A DNA stretch of 64,000 bases, taken from NCBI GenBank assembly GCA_963709875.1, contig CAVPYB010000011.1, forward strand, positions 186,001 through 250,000, in the 5' to 3' direction. Positions 62,001-64,000 of the stretch are shown in pieces. The stretch comes from JAQBDA01 sp963709875 (GTDB lineage Bacteria > Chloroflexota > Anaerolineae > Anaerolineales > UBA4823). The notes under the pieces were generated by a model. That model did no database searches, was not told the DNA's origin, and saw nothing but the letters and a program-made list of their open reading frames with translations. The first letter of the stretch is position 1; each line of letters opens with the position of its first letter. The translations under genes were made by a program, and so were the position numbers.

Positions 62001-62447
62001 TCAGCTCACGGCTTTCTTCACAAGCGCGCTGATCCTTGCCTCTTCAGTAGAGGTCAGCTCCTTCAGCGCGAAGGAGGTCGGCCACATGGCGCCTTCGTCG
62101 AGGTTTGCTGTGTCGTTGAAGCCGAACGTCGCATACCTGGCGTTGAACTTCTGCGCGCTTTGGAAGAAGCAGACCACCTTGCCGTCCTTGGCATAAGCAG
62201 GCATCCCGTACCAGGTTTTTGGCCATAGGTCCGGCGCGTTGGCTGTGATGATCGTATGGATCCGCGTGGCCATGGAGCGATCCGGTTCCGACATTTCGGC
62301 AATCTTCGCCAACAGGTCGCTTTCCCCTTCCGCCTTGTTTTTCTTGGCGCGTGCTTCCGCCTTCAGCTCTTTGGTGCGCTCCTTCATCGCAGCTTGTTCA
62401 TCGTCCGTGAACCCCGCGGTCTTTTGGGTATCCTTCTTTGGACTCAT
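62001..62447 (-). CDS. DUF1801 (iron-chaperone-like) protein
   Basis: The 148-residue protein has a Lys/Glu/Ala-rich helical N-terminus (about 1-50), then the DUF1801 core. HTIITANAPDLWPKTWYGMP and YAKDGKVVCFFQSAQKFNAR are its typical strands, followed by YATFGFNDTANLDEGAMWP and the closing helix EEARISALVKKAV. The family includes YdhG-like proteins annotated as iron chaperones from the frataxin-like fold; evidence for that role is thin. AAGGAGGCTTC precedes the ATG. Confidence 0.8.
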   Translation of the reverse strand: MSPKKDTQKTAGFTDDEQAAMKERTKELKAEARAKKNKAEGESDLLAKIAEMSEPDRSMATRIHTIITANAPDLWPKTWYGMPAYAKDGKVVCFFQSAQKFNARYATFGFNDTANLDEGAMWPTSFALKELTSTEEARISALVKKAVS

Positions 62448-62621
62448 AGAAGCCTCCTTAAATTGATGAAGTCAGGTTTTCACCCTCTAAAAATGGGTGG
62501 ACGATATATTTTAGAACATTAATTCTAGATAGTCAAGGTGGAATTTGTCCGAATTTTCGATCACCAGATGCCTAAACCAAGTCTGCAGATGATCTTCTGC
62601 TTGGGCAGATCGTATAAATTC

Positions 62622-63122
62622 CTAGCTGCTCCCCTCCAGTGATCCCCCCCGGTGTGAGAAAAGGCTGAGGATAAAAGCTCCCAGGCTGGTCAGGAGAACG
62701 TAAACCAGCAAGCCGAACCAGCCGATGAATGGCAGCGCACAAGCCAGGCTGACGATTGCCGTTCCTAGGAAAGTCTTCCCCAGTGAGCCGCGATCAGGGA
62801 CCAGCCTCCCGCCAAGCAGCTGTATAAAACCTGATAGGCCAATACTGATGATCACCCCGAACGCCAGAAGGAGAATTAAAGCTGGCAGTGTAAATATTTC
62901 GACACCAGTCCAGTTGGCCAGCGCGAAAAAGAACAGGATGATAGCGCTGATGAAGACCGCATTTACCAATCCAATAAGCAGCGCCATGCCTGGCATTTCT
63001 TCGAGGATTTGAGCAGCAGAATTTACTCTGGCGGGGAACAGCACGCGGATAACGGCGACATAAGCCGCCAGGGAGAGGATTGTCAGCGTTCCGATCAGCA
63101 GAATTTGGATAATTTCAGCCAT
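62622..63122 (-). CDS. Membrane protein, paralogue of the one at 61218
   Basis: From ATG 63122, preceded by GGAGGTGCGC, the protein has 166 residues and four or five helices: IIQILLIGTLTILSLAAYVA, MALLIGLVNAVFISAIILFF, the pair around LILLLAFGVIISIGLSGFIQ, and the C-terminal ALPFIGWFGLLVYVLLTSLG. That last segment is the best match to the gene at 61218. No family name is available. It lies 28 nt after the anti-sigma gene on the same strand, so it may belong to the sigma factor's operon. Confidence 0.6.
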   Translation of the reverse strand: MAEIIQILLIGTLTILSLAAYVAVIRVLFPARVNSAAQILEEMPGMALLIGLVNAVFISAIILFFFALANWTGVEIFTLPALILLLAFGVIISIGLSGFIQLLGGRLVPDRGSLGKTFLGTAIVSLACALPFIGWFGLLVYVLLTSLGAFILSLFSHRGGSLEGSS

Positions 63123-63150
63123 GCGCACCTCCGCAGCATGAAGTCCGAAT

Positions 63151-63762
63151 TTATTCGTTGTTCGTTTGCCGGCGTAGCAGCAAACCGTTGGCGGTAAGCC
63201 AGAATGCGCCGGTCGCCGCCAGAATTGCAAGGGCGGCATAAAGGCTCAAACTGGCAGGCCAGAACTGATACAGGTTTCTCACTCCAGCGGTAAGAGAGGA
63301 CCATGTATTCTCAGCTCCTGTTGCGAGGAGGCTGGTTGCCTGAGATAGGTAGACCATAAACGAAGAATAGAAATCAGGCATGGCCGGTACCACCAACCTA
63401 TCCCATTGCCCGGGGAATAGAAACCCCAGCGTGAGCACGATAAGGACCATGCCGAGCAGGAACTGCACGCTCAGGATGAGACGCGCGGTACGGTTGAACG
63501 GCATAAGACCTGGTTCGTCAATTGCAGTTGAGCGCCTGATGGTGGCAAGAACGCCGGGCACAAGGTCTAGTAGGAGATCTGGCTGCGGCATTTGTTCCAG
63601 CATATCGAACAAATTCCGGTTGCGTTCTATCTTCCGAGCACATTCACTGCACACTTCAAGATGCTGATCGACACTTGAGCGCTCGTCATGGGATAGCTCT
63701 CCATCCAGGTATGCATGCAGCTGGATTTCTTCTGGGTGAGTAAGGTCAGTCATGTGGTTCAT
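63151..63762 (-). CDS. Anti-sigma factor with zinc-finger (zf-HC2) domain
   Basis: The 203-residue protein starts with the ZAS-type motif LHAYLDGELSHDERSSVDQH, then LEVCSECARKIERNR: the His and the C-x-x-C pair bind zinc and clamp an ECF sigma factor. Two membrane helices follow (RLILSVQFLLGMVLIVLTLG at about 90 and a C-terminal one near SLYAALAILAATGAFWLTAN), with a segment between them probably outside. Its ATG overlaps the stop of the sigma gene (ATGA), so the two are translated together and in near-equal amounts. Confidence 0.85.
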   Translation of the reverse strand: MNHMTDLTHPEEIQLHAYLDGELSHDERSSVDQHLEVCSECARKIERNRNLFDMLEQMPQPDLLLDLVPGVLATIRRSTAIDEPGLMPFNRTARLILSVQFLLGMVLIVLTLGFLFPGQWDRLVVPAMPDFYSSFMVYLSQATSLLATGAENTWSSLTAGVRNLYQFWPASLSLYAALAILAATGAFWLTANGLLLRRQTNNE

Positions 63763-64000
63763 CCCCGGTGCAAGGGTGACTCATCCAATCGATCAGGCTC
63801 GCCTGGCTCTGACAGCAATTCGTCAGCCAGCATTTTCCGGCCGCGATACAGGTGGCTTTTCACGTCACTGAGAGGGATGCCGAGTGTTTCCGATATTTCA
63901 TTGTAACTCAGCTCTTGAAAATGCCGCAGTTCGATCACGACTCGGTATCTTGCTGGCAGGTACATCAAGGCATGCTGGATCGCTCGAAACTGCTCGTGCC
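63759..64000 (-). CDS. ECF-type RNA polymerase sigma factor, C-terminal part (cut by right edge)
   Basis: The frame is open to the window edge. About 80 residues are visible, covering sigma region 4. YLPARYRVVIELRHFQELSY is followed by NEISETLGIPLSDVKSHLYR, the HTH that binds the -35 element, and by GRKMLADEL. Region 2 would lie beyond the edge. The short acidic tail ends at the anti-sigma start. This pair presumably senses an envelope signal and may drive the membrane-protein genes downstream on the same strand. Confidence 0.85.
   Translation of the reverse strand, partial: HEQFRAIQHALMYLPARYRVVIELRHFQELSYNEISETLGIPLSDVKSHLYRGRKMLADELLSEPGEPDRLDESPLHRG

Noticed and set aside
61942..62196. 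Signal-peptide-like plus-strand frame starting at a TTG
   Set aside because: The first part looks like a signal sequence by chance, but most of the frame is antisense to the DUF1801 gene, which has clear family motifs and a good ribosome site.
1..64000. CRISPR arrays, insertion sequences, integrases and phage genes
   Set aside because: No regularly spaced repeats, terminal inverted repeats with transposase, or integrase/phage motifs were found on either strand.

Overview
The window looks like a chromosomal contig from a Chloroflexota bacterium, most likely of the Anaerolineae. This is an inference. It rests on the proline/threonine-rich lipoprotein linkers, the META and SH3b lipoproteins, the split glycine dehydrogenase behind a tandem glycine riboswitch, a serine hydroxymethyltransferase-GcvT fusion, DUF4870 and YwiC-like membrane proteins and a moderate GC content. 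No rRNA, CRISPR array, transposase or phage gene was seen.

Layout. 1-0.9 kb: the start of a membrane sensor leaving the left edge, divergent from a degenerate receiver-domain protein and a 14-helix MFS exporter. 3.0-8.4 kb: a peptide-use group (M20 dipeptidase, META lipoprotein, peptidase T, AbgT-type transporter). 8.4-31.4 kb: a long run of plus-strand genes centred on sulfatases. It holds a ZIP-like protein, a GAP/sulfolipid-addressing-type protein, an anaerobic sulfatase-maturating radical SAM enzyme, an arylsulfatase, two DUF1269 proteins, a methyltransferase, a HAD phosphatase, a LURP-one-type protein, two DUF1254/DUF1214 proteins, a SulP permease, a large META/SH3b lipoprotein, an AI-2E family exporter, a bestrophin-like protein and a second, large arylsulfatase. 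31.6-37.9 kb: small membrane proteins and sugar-transfer genes. 38-41.3 kb: a DmpA peptidase, a nucleotidyltransferase pair, a YgjP metallopeptidase and an HTH regulator. 41.4-45.9 kb: the SHMT-GcvT fusion and an aminotransferase. 46-52 kb (minus strand): FKBP isomerase, a giant secreted M14 carboxypeptidase and a TGS/uridine-kinase protein. 52.2-52.5 kb: a truncated second nucleotidyltransferase pair. 52.7-56.2 kb (minus strand): gcvH-gcvPA-gcvPB under the riboswitch. 56.2-64 kb (minus strand): DUF4870 proteins, a YwiC-like protein, an exported DUF1501/DUF1800 pair, small membrane proteins, and an anti-sigma/ECF sigma pair cut by the right edge.

How the genes fit together. Glycine taken up or made is cleaved by GcvP-H, which the riboswitch controls. 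The GcvT and SHMT activities that complete the glycine/serine/one-carbon cycle sit on one fused polypeptide 8 kb away. In the sulfatase region the maturase can supply formylglycine to both Cys-type sulfatases, and SulP is a plausible route for sulfate. The job of the DUF1254, DUF1269 and LURP-one partners is unknown.

Caution. Nine conserved genes are broken by thirteen single-base frameshifts, several of them at short homopolymers. Repairing each one gives a full-length family member, so most are probably sequencing errors; these genes are listed as one span each, with the break stated.
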